From an uncultured Oleispira sp. (lineage in GTDB: Bacteria > Pseudomonadota > Gammaproteobacteria > Pseudomonadales > Oceanobacteraceae): DNA of 51,748 nucleotides. Positions 43,996 through 51,748 of this stretch are shown here, in pieces (position 1 is the stretch's first letter; the number at the start of each line of letters is the position of its first letter). The position numbers were made by a program, and so were the translations under genes. The stretch spans positions 1 to 51,748 of the forward strand of contig CAJVZR010000027.1 in NCBI GenBank assembly GCA_913019965.1. Direction: 5' to 3'. Under the pieces are notes generated by a model, which ran no database searches, had not been told where the DNA came from, and saw nothing but the letters and a program-made list of their open reading frames with translations.

Positions 43996-45390
43996 TTAGC
44001 ACTCCGTATAATTGACGGCTAATCCTCCTAATGAAGTTTCTTTAAACTTCACCGACATTTCCATCCCCGTTTGTTTCATCGCTTCAATGCAATTATCTAA
44101 CGACATAATATGTTGGCCGCTGCCTCGCAATGCTAACGAGGCTGCGGTATACGCTTTTAAGGCACCAAAACCATTACGTTCTATACAAGGAACCTGTACG
44201 AGGCCTTTTACCGGATCGCAAGTCATACCAAGATGATGCTCTAATGCTATCTCTGCCGCATTTTCTACTTGCTCTGGAGTGCCACCTTTAATTGCACATA
44301 AACCTGCTGCGGCCATGGCCGATGCCGAGCCTACTTCTCCTTGGCAGCCAACTTCTGCCCCAGAAATTGAACTCTTGTGCTTAATGATTCCACCAATCGC
44401 GGCGGCGGTTAATAAAAACTCATGAATTTGAACTTGGCTTATTTTTTCAAATTTAAAACAGTAGTAGAGCACCGCAGGTATTACTCCGGCGGCGCCATTC
44501 GTTGGGGCTGTAACGACGGCATGCCCTGCAGCATTTTCTTCATTCACGGCCATAGCGAAAGCACACAGCCATTCATGTAGGTGGGCTTCTTTAGGGTTGG
44601 CGCTAAGTTGCTGGTATAAATTTTTTGCACGACGCTTAACCTTTAGACCCCCAGGAAGAATGCCTTCATTTTTTAAGCCACTTTCAATGCAGTTTTTCAT
44701 TCCTTGCCAGATCGAATCTAAACCGGGTATTAAACTTTCATCGGTTCTAAACTGTTGCTCGTTGTGAAATTTCATTTGCGCAATGCTGAGCTGATTGTCT
44801 TCGGCCATGGTAAGCATCGAGGCGGCATCGTCAAAAGGAAAAGTACAACTGGAAGAATTCAACATTTTAATCGGAGCAATGAGTTGATTCATTTCCGCTA
44901 ACGTATTGATAAACCCTCCGCCAATAGAGAAATAGGTTTCACTGAGGAGGCGCTGGTGATTGCTATCGAGAACCTCAAAAATCATACCGTTGGGATGTTC
45001 GAGGAGTGTTTGTTTTTTATCGAAGAGGATATCGCTATGAGGATTGAATTTAACGGATAAGTTTTGATTAGGGCTTCTGAGAGTCAATGACTGTGTATGC
45101 CAAAGTTGGTTGATAAGTTCGGCAATATCCAAGGTCGTAATTTCTTGCGGAGAGTAACCGTGTAAACCTAATAACAGGGCATTATCGGTAGAATGTCCAC
45201 GACCTGTATGAGCGAGTGAGCCCGTGAGTATGCAACGTAGAGTATGAGCTTGAGAAAATCGTTCAGGGTCTTGCTTGAGAATCCTTTCAAGCATTTGAAT
45301 AAACTGAGCCGCAGCCATCATAGGCCCTACGGTATGAGAGCTGGAAGGGCCTATGCCCAGCTTGAATAACTCTAGAACGCTAATAAACAT
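43996..45390 (-). CDS. sdaA: L-serine ammonia-lyase, single-chain
   Basis: 464 residues, the normal length for the fused alpha-beta enzyme. The N-terminal domain begins SVLELFKLGIGPSSSHTVGPM. The [4Fe-4S] ligands are Cys in GCQGEVGSASAMAA and two in TCDPVKGLVQVPCIERNGFG. It deaminates L-serine to pyruvate and ammonia in the cytoplasm. It is convergent with the GGDEF-EAL gene and followed upstream by a LysE gene in the same direction, 76 bp away; an amino-acid link is possible. Confidence 0.97.
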   Translation of the reverse strand: MFISVLELFKLGIGPSSSHTVGPMMAAAQFIQMLERILKQDPERFSQAHTLRCILTGSLAHTGRGHSTDNALLLGLHGYSPQEITTLDIAELINQLWHTQSLTLRSPNQNLSVKFNPHSDILFDKKQTLLEHPNGMIFEVLDSNHQRLLSETYFSIGGGFINTLAEMNQLIAPIKMLNSSSCTFPFDDAASMLTMAEDNQLSIAQMKFHNEQQFRTDESLIPGLDSIWQGMKNCIESGLKNEGILPGGLKVKRRAKNLYQQLSANPKEAHLHEWLCAFAMAVNEENAAGHAVVTAPTNGAAGVIPAVLYYCFKFEKISQVQIHEFLLTAAAIGGIIKHKSSISGAEVGCQGEVGSASAMAAAGLCAIKGGTPEQVENAAEIALEHHLGMTCDPVKGLVQVPCIERNGFGALKAYTAASLALRGSGQHIMSLDNCIEAMKQTGMEMSVKFKETSLGGLAVNYTEC

Positions 45391-45466
45391 AGAATATCTC
45401 AGTTCATCAGGGATATTACTATTTTAGAGCATTTTCAGCTTTCTTGCTGGCCGTTAGCAATCATGC

Positions 45467-46081
45467 CTAAGCAAGGTATTGTAAATAGAGCTGCTTGACG
45501 ACCGGTAAAACCGAAGCGACTAATAAAAGCGCCATGGAGATATTGAATAGCCTCTGCTGCTGGCTACTTTGCAATAGCCGTTTGATGCCTTTACCAAAGA
45601 CCAACCAGCTAGAGCTGGAGATAATCGCAGCGAAAAAGAAAATTCCTGCAATGGTGAATACCTGCCAATGAATATCGGCGGCTAAGGTGGTGAAGGCTGA
45701 GATAGCCCCGGTGGCCATCACCCAAGCTTTTGGGTTTACCCACTGGAAGAGAGCCGCCTGAAAGAAGCTGAAAGGCTTGGAGCGTTCATTCTCAAGCTTA
45801 TCAGGGCTCGCGCTGGCAATTAACCAAGACAAATACAATAGGTAGACTAGGCCTAGAACCTTAATCACCTCATGGAGAATGGGGTAGAGCTCAAAGATGA
45901 TGCTAAAGCCTAGACCTACCAGAATCACCATCAGAGGAAAGCCAATACAAACCCCTAGTACATGGGGAATACTGCTTTTGATGCCAAAATTCATACCTGA
46001 TGCCATGAGCATGATGTTATTTGGCCCAGGGGTAATGCCGGCCGAAAGGCCAAAAAGAAAGATCGCGAGATAGAATTCCAC
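45467..46081 (-). CDS. LysE-family amino acid exporter
   Basis: 204 residues with about six helices. The start AIFLFGLSAGITPGPNNIMLMASGMNFGIKSSIPHVLGV is the RhtB/LysE signature (GxxPGPN). The loop LYLSWLIASASPDKLEN and the FQAALFQWVNPKAWVMATGA segment are typical. It exports an amino acid or derivative, driven by the proton motive force. It lies upstream of sdaA on the same strand and could be part of the same response to serine. Confidence 0.92.
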   Translation of the reverse strand: MEFYLAIFLFGLSAGITPGPNNIMLMASGMNFGIKSSIPHVLGVCIGFPLMVILVGLGFSIIFELYPILHEVIKVLGLVYLLYLSWLIASASPDKLENERSKPFSFFQAALFQWVNPKAWVMATGAISAFTTLAADIHWQVFTIAGIFFFAAIISSSSWLVFGKGIKRLLQSSQQQRLFNISMALLLVASVLPVVKQLYLQYLA

Positions 46082-46151
46082 TGGAAAACCTAATTAGGTA
46101 AATTGTAAATAGGCGTGGATGGTAGCAGGTTAAGCGGAAAGATAAAGAAGT

Positions 46152-46320
46152 TCACCACGGAGAACACGAAGGCGCTGCGCTACACGGAGAAGGGCTAAGA
46201 AAGGAAAAGCTAGAAGAGCGGAGAAAAGAAAAATAAAAAGTTTGGTTTTTATCTTTTATTTTAAATCTTTGTCCTTGCTTTCCTCCGTGTAGCGCAGCGC
46301 CTCCGTGAACTCCGTGGTGA
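46152..46320. repeat. Large inverted repeat between lysE and moaB genes
   Basis: Arms of 40 bp (46152-46191 and 46281-46320), near-identical in inverted orientation, around a loop of 89 bp. They contain CACCACGGAG, GGCGCTGCGCTACACGGAG and tandem CACGGAG-like units. It looks like a dispersed palindromic repeat of MITE or REP type rather than a simple terminator. No gene lies within. Confidence 0.85.
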
Positions 46321-46354
46321 GGCGCTTTTAAGTTTTTTCTAAAGATTAATGCAA

Positions 46355-46894
46355 CTACTTGCCATCACAGCAAGGAGCGTCAGCCGATAGGTGAGGCACA
46401 AAGTTACAAGGAGAGTGACGAGAATCTAACTGCTCCAGCAAAATGCCTTTCCAAGCCAAGTCACAAGCGCCTGTAGAGCCTGGCATGCAAACAACTAAGG
46501 TATTGTTGGCTAGGCCTGCAAGTGCACGAGATTGAACCGTAGAGGTACCAATATCAGCATAAGAAAGGTGGCGGAATAGCTCACCAAAACCTTCAATGGT
46601 TTTATCCAATAAGGGAATCACCGCTTCTGGGGTTGAATCACGGCTAGTAAAACCTGTACCACCGGTTAATAAAATAACGTCCACTTCATCGCTGGCGATC
46701 CAAGCGGAAGTAATCGCACGAATTTGATAGATGTCGTCTTTAACGATGATCTTATCTTCATAGCGATGTCCCGCATCTTGAAGCGCTTCTACTAGGTACT
46801 TACCCGAAGTATCTGTTTGATCGTTGCGGGTATCAGAAATAGTTAAAACGGCGATGCGTAATGGGGTGAATTCTTTGCTGGCATGGTTACCCAT
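46355..46894 (-). CDS. moaB: Molybdenum cofactor biosynthesis protein MoaB
   Basis: 179 residues of the MoaB/MogA family. [30 protein letters not shown] and [15 protein letters not shown] form the molybdopterin-binding site. The length and C-terminal end fit MoaB, which adenylylates or helps handle molybdopterin. It lies after the nap operon on the same strand, separated by strong hairpins, and would serve NapA and the molybdopterin enzyme at 3166. Confidence 0.92.
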   Translation of the reverse strand: MGNHASKEFTPLRIAVLTISDTRNDQTDTSGKYLVEALQDAGHRYEDKIIVKDDIYQIRAITSAWIASDEVDVILLTGGTGFTSRDSTPEAVIPLLDKTIEGFGELFRHLSYADIGTSTVQSRALAGLANNTLVVCMPGSTGACDLAWKGILLEQLDSRHSPCNFVPHLSADAPCCDGK

Positions 46895-46984
46895 GATGGT
46901 TCTCCTAATGTTAGCGAGGTGCTAACAGATGACAATAGAAATAGGTATTAAAGAGATTATATAGGGCATTAGATCTTAGGGGGA

Positions 46985-47046
46985 AGTGAGATGCAAGACT
47001 GCATCTCACTGTTTACTGCTTTAAATCAAGAGTCCGTGCGGACTCT
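46985..47046 (-). terminator. Two tandem hairpins after napC
   Basis: AGAGTCC-GTGC-GGACTCT (47029-47046) and the perfect 11-bp stem AGTGAGATGCA / TGCATCTCACT (46985-46995, 47000-47010) follow the napC stop. Neither has a good T-run on the minus strand, so they may stabilise the mRNA end or act as a weak terminator. Confidence 0.65.
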
Positions 47047-47060
47047 CTAGTGAGGCCTCT

Positions 47061-47669
47061 CTAATGTGGAGAAGTACCTTCACGTACACCTTCCATATTC
47101 GGCAGCTTGTGAGCAATACCCTTATGGCAGTCGATACAGGTCTTCTCACCTTTTGCCAGTGCACTTGAGTGTTGTGCTGCTGCACGTTTACTCTGGCGAG
47201 TGAAGTCCATGGAATCGAATTGGTGACAATTACGACACTCTAGGGAATCGTTCGCTTTCAAACGCGTCCACTCATTTTGAGCTAGCTGTAAGCGATGGTT
47301 CTCAAACTTCTCACGGGTATCAATGGTGCCGAAGATCTTGCCCCAAACTTCTTTAGAAGCCTGCATTTTACGCGCAATTTTATCGGTCCAGTTGTGAGGT
47401 ACGTGACAGTCAGAGCAAATAGCACGAACACCAGAGCGATTGCTGTAGTGAATCGTAGTTTGCAATTCCATAAAAGGATTGTCGCGCATCTCGTGACAGC
47501 TAGTACAGAACTCTTCGGTATTGGTTAATTCCATGGCGGTATTGAATCCACCCCAGAAGATAACCCCAGCGATAAAGCCGCTGATGGTTAAGAAACCCAA
47601 AGATAGGTGTACCGCTGGCTTAGACAAGATTGCCCAACCCAGCTTCAACAAATTAATGATTTTATTCAT
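47061..47669 (-). CDS. napC: Tetrahaem cytochrome c NapC
   Basis: 202 residues of the NapC/NirT family. One N-terminal helix ([21 protein letters not shown]) anchors it in the inner membrane. Four CxxCH motifs (CTSCH, CSDCH, CRNCH, CIDCH) bind haem in the periplasm. It takes electrons from quinol and passes them to NapB-NapA. It lies last in napFDABC and is 9 bp past napB. Confidence 0.97.
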   Translation of the reverse strand: MNKIINLLKLGWAILSKPAVHLSLGFLTISGFIAGVIFWGGFNTAMELTNTEEFCTSCHEMRDNPFMELQTTIHYSNRSGVRAICSDCHVPHNWTDKIARKMQASKEVWGKIFGTIDTREKFENHRLQLAQNEWTRLKANDSLECRNCHQFDSMDFTRQSKRAAAQHSSALAKGEKTCIDCHKGIAHKLPNMEGVREGTSPH

Positions 47670-47677
47670 GCCAACTC

Positions 47678-48193
47678 CTACTTCTTAGCGCGCTGGTTTG
47701 ATTGCTTAATCAATTCGTCAACATCAACGAATTCGTTTTCAACCATAGGCTTACTTTCTAATTGGTGTACGTGACACTGAGTACAGAAGTAACGACGAGG
47801 AGACATTTCACCTAAGAACTCGCCATCGCGGTTCATGTAGTGAGTCACACTTACCGCGGGAGCTTGCGCTTCATCGGCCAGTTTACGTGAGTGACAGTCC
47901 ATGCACTTGTTAAAGTTTTTATCCAACTGATATTTACTAATATCGTGTGGAATAGTCGGAGGCTGCTGCGGGTAGTCACGCTGACGTTTAAGGTCGTTGT
48001 TTTCTACCTTCTCCATAGGGTTTGGAGTCAATTCAGCATTTAGTGGTGCAGTGCCACGCATGCTTGCTACTTGTGGCTCTGCATCAATCACCGCATCAGC
48101 AGCAGAGGCAACAGACGGCAGTACGATTGAAGAGACGGCTAATGCAGCAGTCATGCAAACAGTGCTGACTTTATTTAAAAGAGTATTTTTCAT
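47678..48193 (-). CDS. napB: Dihaem cytochrome c NapB
   Basis: 171 residues from ATG 48193, which has GGGAG before it; an outer GTG-type start at 48232 would overlap napA and is unlikely. A signal peptide ([31 protein letters not shown]) targets it to the periplasm. Two CxxCH sites ([14 protein letters not shown]) bind haem. NapB is the electron-transfer subunit of periplasmic nitrate reductase and binds NapA. Confidence 0.97.
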   Translation of the reverse strand: MKNTLLNKVSTVCMTAALAVSSIVLPSVASAADAVIDAEPQVASMRGTAPLNAELTPNPMEKVENNDLKRQRDYPQQPPTIPHDISKYQLDKNFNKCMDCHSRKLADEAQAPAVSVTHYMNRDGEFLGEMSPRRYFCTQCHVHQLESKPMVENEFVDVDELIKQSNQRAKK

Positions 48194-48204
48194 AATTTTT
48201 CTCC

Positions 48205-50697
48205 CTATACCTTCTCGATTCTTACTGCACATTTTTTGAAATCCGTCTGTTTAGATAATGGATCCGTCGCATCCAAAGTTACCTTGTTGATCAACTGACG
48301 AGCATCAAAGAAAGGTACAAAGATCAAACCAACCGGTGGCTTATTACGGCCGCGAGTTTCTACGCGAGTAATAATTTCACCACGACGAGATTGAACTTTA
48401 ACCGCATCACCACGACGTAAACCACGCTTCTTCGCATCTTCTGGGTGTAAATAACACAGGGCATCAGGCACTGCTTTAAACAACTCAGGAACACGTTGAG
48501 TCATAGAACCTGTGTGCCAATGTTCTAATACACGACCGGTACATAACCACATGTCGAATTCTTCATCCGGCACTTCTGGAGGTGCTTCGTAAGGTAAGGC
48601 GAAGATGATCGCTTTGCCATCTTTCTTACCGTAGAACTGGAAGCCTTTGCCTTTTTCAACGTATGGGTCGCTGCCTTCTTTAAAGCGCCACTTAGTTTCT
48701 TTGCCATCAACCACAGGCCAGCGTAAACCACGCTCACTATGATAAGTTTCGTAAGGCGCAAGATCGTGTGCTTTACCGCGACCAAAGGTTGCGTATTCTT
48801 CAAATAAGCCTTTTTGAATATAGAAACCGTGCTCTTTCGACTCTTGGTTTTCATAATCAGGGCTAATTTGCGATAGCGGGAATTTATCCACATTGCCATT
48901 CTTATAAAGCACTTCGTATAAAGACTTACCCTTATATTCAGGGTTCGCCGCGAGCACTTCCGCAGGCCAAACTTCGTCAGTCGTAAAGCGCTTAGAAAAC
49001 TCAACGATCTGCCACATGTCAGAACGGGCATCGCCTGGAGCGTTAACTAGCTGGTACCAAGATTGTGTACGACGTTCGGCGTTACCAAATACACCTTCTT
49101 TCTCTACCCACATGGCTGAAGGAAGAATCAAATCAGACGCTTCAGCAGTCACTGTTGGGTAAGCATCGGAAGTAACGATGAAGTTATCTGGATTACGGTA
49201 AGCCGGAAGAATTTCTTCGTTAACGTTTGGGCCAGCCTGTAGGTTGTTATTCACCTGAATCCAATAAGCATTAATCTTACTGTCTTTTAAATCACGAACC
49301 TGCTTCACCGCGTGAGCACCTGGCTTAGGATTTAGAATACCTTTAGGTAATTTCCAAATCTTTTCAGATAAAGCTCTGTGCTTAGGATTTTTTACCACCA
49401 TGTCGGCAGGTAAGCGGTGAGAGAAGGTTCCCACTTCACGCGCCGTACCACATGCGGATGGTTGGCCCGTTAGTGAGAAGGGGCTATTACCTGGCTGAGA
49501 GATTTTGCCGGTTAATAAGTGGATGTTATACAGCAAGTTGTTAGTCCAAACACCACGAGTATGTTGGTTCGCTCCCATAGTCCAAAGTGACATCACTTTA
49601 GTTTTAGGATCTGCGTATAATTTAGCGATTTTCTCAATAGTGCGAGCCGGAACACCAGACATTTTTTCTGCATATTCGAAGGTATAAGTTTTAACGAATT
49701 TAGCAAACGCATCAAAATCAATCGGGGTAGATTTTCCAGAGTTAGGGTTCTTCGCTTTCTTCTGCAGCTCGTGAGTCGGACGTAAACCGTAACCAATGTC
49801 AGTCACACCTTCACGGAAGTTTACGTGCTTATTAATGAAGTCTTGGTTAACACTGCCACTTTCAATAATGTAGTTAGCAATGGCGTTCAATAGCACCATA
49901 TCGGTTTGCGGCGTGAAGATCGCTGGAATGTCCGCAAGGTCGAATGAGCGATGCTCGTAAGTAGAAAGCACGGCCACTTTAACGTGTGGGTTAGATAGAC
50001 GACGATCGGCGATGCGAGTCCAAAGAATAGGGTGCATCTCGGCCATGTTAGAGCCCCAAAGTACGAAAGCATCCGCCGCTTCCATATCATCGTAACAACC
50101 CATTGGCTCATCGATACCGAAAGTACGCATGAAACCACCAACCGCAGACGCCATGCAGTGACGAGCGTTAGGATCGATGTTATTAGAAAGGAAACCGGCT
50201 TTCATTAACTTAACCGCAGCATAACCTTCTTGTACTGTCCACTGACCAGAACCGAACATGCCGATACCCGTTGGGCCTTTTTCTTTTAAGGCTTTCTTGA
50301 ACTTAACTTCCATGATGTCGAAAGCTTCATCCCAAGAAACTGGAGTGAATTCACCTTCTTTATCATACTGACCATTTTTCTTACGCAGCATAGGCGTAGT
50401 CAAACGGTCTTTTCCGTACATGATCTTGGAAAGGAAATAACCCTTAACACAAGAAAGCCCCTTATTTACTGGCGCTTTTTCATCACCATGGGTAGCCACC
50501 ACTTTACCGTCTTTGGTGGCAACACTGATTCCGCAACCAGTACCACAGAAACGACACGGTGCTTTTGACCAAGTAAGTTTGTTTGCCTTGCTAGAAGTAA
50601 TAATATTACTGGCACTAGCGGGTAAGCTGATACCGGCCACTGTCGCAGCAGTCGCTGCAGCTTGGGCCTTAATGACATCACGGCGAGTTAATTTCAT
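48205..50697 (-). CDS. napA: Periplasmic nitrate reductase catalytic subunit
   Basis: 830 residues. Twin-arginine signal [10 protein letters not shown], then a [4Fe-4S] site at Cys48, 51, 55 and 83, and the Mo-ligand Cys181 in NARHCMASA. Bis-MGD binding elements follow ([22 protein letters not shown]), and the C-terminal pterin domain is complete. It reduces nitrate to nitrite in the periplasm, with electrons from NapC via NapB. The TAT start MKLTRRD makes the start codon certain. Confidence 0.98.
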   Translation of the reverse strand: MKLTRRDVIKAQAAATAATVAGISLPASASNIITSSKANKLTWSKAPCRFCGTGCGISVATKDGKVVATHGDEKAPVNKGLSCVKGYFLSKIMYGKDRLTTPMLRKKNGQYDKEGEFTPVSWDEAFDIMEVKFKKALKEKGPTGIGMFGSGQWTVQEGYAAVKLMKAGFLSNNIDPNARHCMASAVGGFMRTFGIDEPMGCYDDMEAADAFVLWGSNMAEMHPILWTRIADRRLSNPHVKVAVLSTYEHRSFDLADIPAIFTPQTDMVLLNAIANYIIESGSVNQDFINKHVNFREGVTDIGYGLRPTHELQKKAKNPNSGKSTPIDFDAFAKFVKTYTFEYAEKMSGVPARTIEKIAKLYADPKTKVMSLWTMGANQHTRGVWTNNLLYNIHLLTGKISQPGNSPFSLTGQPSACGTAREVGTFSHRLPADMVVKNPKHRALSEKIWKLPKGILNPKPGAHAVKQVRDLKDSKINAYWIQVNNNLQAGPNVNEEILPAYRNPDNFIVTSDAYPTVTAEASDLILPSAMWVEKEGVFGNAERRTQSWYQLVNAPGDARSDMWQIVEFSKRFTTDEVWPAEVLAANPEYKGKSLYEVLYKNGNVDKFPLSQISPDYENQESKEHGFYIQKGLFEEYATFGRGKAHDLAPYETYHSERGLRWPVVDGKETKWRFKEGSDPYVEKGKGFQFYGKKDGKAIIFALPYEAPPEVPDEEFDMWLCTGRVLEHWHTGSMTQRVPELFKAVPDALCYLHPEDAKKRGLRRGDAVKVQSRRGEIITRVETRGRNKPPVGLIFVPFFDARQLINKVTLDATDPLSKQTDFKKCAVRIEKV

Positions 50698-50758
50698 ATG
50701 CTTTCTCCGAGTCTAAATTTTAATCTTTTTAATTCTTTAATAATTTTTTTGGCTGCTT

Positions 50759-51151
50759 CTATTGAACAGTCTGCGTGGTTGCGTCTGCATCAGACGGCGC
50801 TTCACACATTTGTGGTTGATATATTTTTTCGATCGGTTGATCACTATCGGTTTGATCAATTTCATCGTCTAGTTCATCAATGGCGGCCACTTGGTGATAA
50901 ACCATAGATGTATTAATTACACCGTCGATGGCGGTAATTAAATCGATGCGATCCATAATAATGCCTTGGTGTTTTGCTTCGGTGACGACAACAAATTTCC
51001 CTTTTTCATCACTACCGTGCACTTCGATATCGGCTTGCTGTTGTAATTCTTGTTCAACGGCTTGGTGCTTTTCTGCTCTACAAAGAACAATAAAGCTACT
51101 GATGTGACTTTCTTCAGTAACATCATCTAAAGCTATTTTATTGGTTCTCAT
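50759..51151 (-). CDS. napD: NapD chaperone for NapA
   Basis: 130 residues, longer than typical NapD (about 90). HISSFIVLCRAEKHQAVEQEL and VVVTEAKHQGIIMDRIDLITAIDGVINTSMVYHQ match the family, which binds the twin-arginine signal of NapA during assembly. The last 40 residues are acidic (DELDDEIDQTDSD) and extra. It overlaps napF by 4 bp. Confidence 0.93.
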   Translation of the reverse strand: MRTNKIALDDVTEESHISSFIVLCRAEKHQAVEQELQQQADIEVHGSDEKGKFVVVTEAKHQGIIMDRIDLITAIDGVINTSMVYHQVAAIDELDDEIDQTDSDQPIEKIYQPQMCEAPSDADATTQTVQ

Positions 51152-51748
51152 AATTGGGCTCCGCTTTTCTTTGTATCGCTAGCTAAAGTATTTGCTGACG
51201 TAATAGGGCTAATGCTGATTGACTCAGAAGGGCAAGTAGAAATACAGGCGCCGCAGCTAGTGCAATCTTCAATATGAATTTCAGGTGTTTGAATCGCGCC
51301 AAAGGAAACATCTTTTGGCCAAGGCATAGTGATTGCGCGTGTATCACATACATCTTTACAGCTTTGGCAATGAGTTTTCAGTTTGGCGAGGCAGGTATCG
51401 TCAATTTTTATATCGAAATAAAATGCTTTGTTTTCTGGCTGTTTTAAAAGGGCTGCAGGTTCGCAAGCATCTACGCAGGCATTACAAAAAGTGCATTCAC
51501 CACGATTAAAATCAATTTCAGGAAATCCGCCATCGGCTTTAATAATAATTTCTTCTTCACACACAGAAATGCACTCGTTACAACGAGTGCATTTATCGGT
51601 GAATAAAGATTCACTCAGTGCCCAAGGTGGACGCTGAGGCAGCAGTCCTAGACTACTAACTTCATCTTTATCAACAGCCGTTGTTGAAACGGGTGCTTTT
51701 AACGATGAAGGACGGCGAAAAAATGCCCGTCTTGAATGATCTATTTGA
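51148..51748 (-). CDS. napF: Ferredoxin-type protein NapF (5' end outside window)
   Basis: The frame is open from the right edge to the stop at 51148, about 200 codons, with no stop or Met start in the window. The N-terminal part reads QIDHSRRAFFRRPSSLKA, then DKCTRCNECISVCE, CTFCNACVDAC, CQSCKDVC and CTSCGACISTC: four [4Fe-4S] sites, with one group imperfectly spaced. NapF assists NapA maturation in the cytoplasm. It overlaps napD. The promoter lies beyond the window. Confidence 0.95.
   Translation of the reverse strand, partial: QIDHSRRAFFRRPSSLKAPVSTTAVDKDEVSSLGLLPQRPPWALSESLFTDKCTRCNECISVCEEEIIIKADGGFPEIDFNRGECTFCNACVDACEPAALLKQPENKAFYFDIKIDDTCLAKLKTHCQSCKDVCDTRAITMPWPKDVSFGAIQTPEIHIEDCTSCGACISTCPSESISISPITSANTLASDTKKSGAQL

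Noticed and set aside
48525..49031. 168-codon frame overlapping napA
   Set aside because: Out-of-frame shadow of napA with Lys/Ser-biased composition and no support.

Overview
The window looks like a chromosome segment of a marine, hydrocarbon- or lipid-using gammaproteobacterium of the Oceanospirillales type (Oleispira/Thalassolituus-like). This is inferred from gene content: a BCCT osmolyte transporter, ZapE, CysND, a periplasmic nitrate reductase (napFDABC), lipid-oxidation enzymes and moderately AT-rich DNA. No rRNA or species marker is present, so the placement is only an inference.

Layout. 1-6.2 kb: an alpha/beta hydrolase, then a lipid/xenobiotic redox block (Old Yellow Enzyme, divergent TetR with two palindromic operators between them, a cytoplasmic molybdopterin oxidoreductase, an enoyl-CoA isomerase-like protein). 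6.3-9.4 kb: a membrane-anchored animal-type haem peroxidase resembling fatty-acid alpha-dioxygenases, preceded by an FNR/ANR-like box and bracketed by terminators. 9.4-13 kb: DEAD-box helicase, nucleotidyltransferase-like protein, BCCT transporter. 13-18.4 kb: a five-gene overlapping operon (WbqC, ABC flippase-like, two FemAB/GNAT-like proteins, NodB-like deacetylase), probably for a surface glycan. 18.5-26.8 kb: AraC and VOC genes, an arsenic-type cluster (arsH divergent from an ArsO-like flavoprotein plus MFS pump), a frameshifted SRPBCC gene and remnants, VOC, lipoprotein, membrane protein/TetR pair, solute-binding protein.

26.86-33.36 kb is a 6.4-kb genomic island integrated in the 3' half of a tRNA-Met gene, with 54-bp perfect direct repeats at both ends. 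It carries a tyrosine integrase broken by an in-frame stop, a decayed phage-type replication protein, a repressor-like protein, a KAP P-loop NTPase and a defence-type reverse transcriptase. The reverse transcriptase sits directly downstream of the reconstituted tRNA on the same strand.

33.5-51.7 kb: secreted protein and repeat lipoprotein; cysDN, where CysN carries what looks like a dead APS-kinase tail; hydrolase; ABA4-like membrane protein; a 58-residue protein with 15 cysteines followed by a SigZ-like ECF sigma factor; ZapE; a GGDEF-EAL protein; SdaA; LysE; moaB; and napF-D-A-B-C running off the right edge.

The most notable pattern is a two-box motif, TTTCGTCTTT-N10-CnnCGTCTWA. It occurs with identical spacing and similar distance to the start codon upstream of arsH, of the divergent ArsO-like gene and, 18 kb away, of the Cys-rich peptide that precedes the SigZ-like gene. 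I infer that these belong to one sigma-factor regulon for soft metal or metalloid stress, linking a Cys-rich peptide, a flavoprotein with a CC...CC tail, ArsH and an MFS pump.
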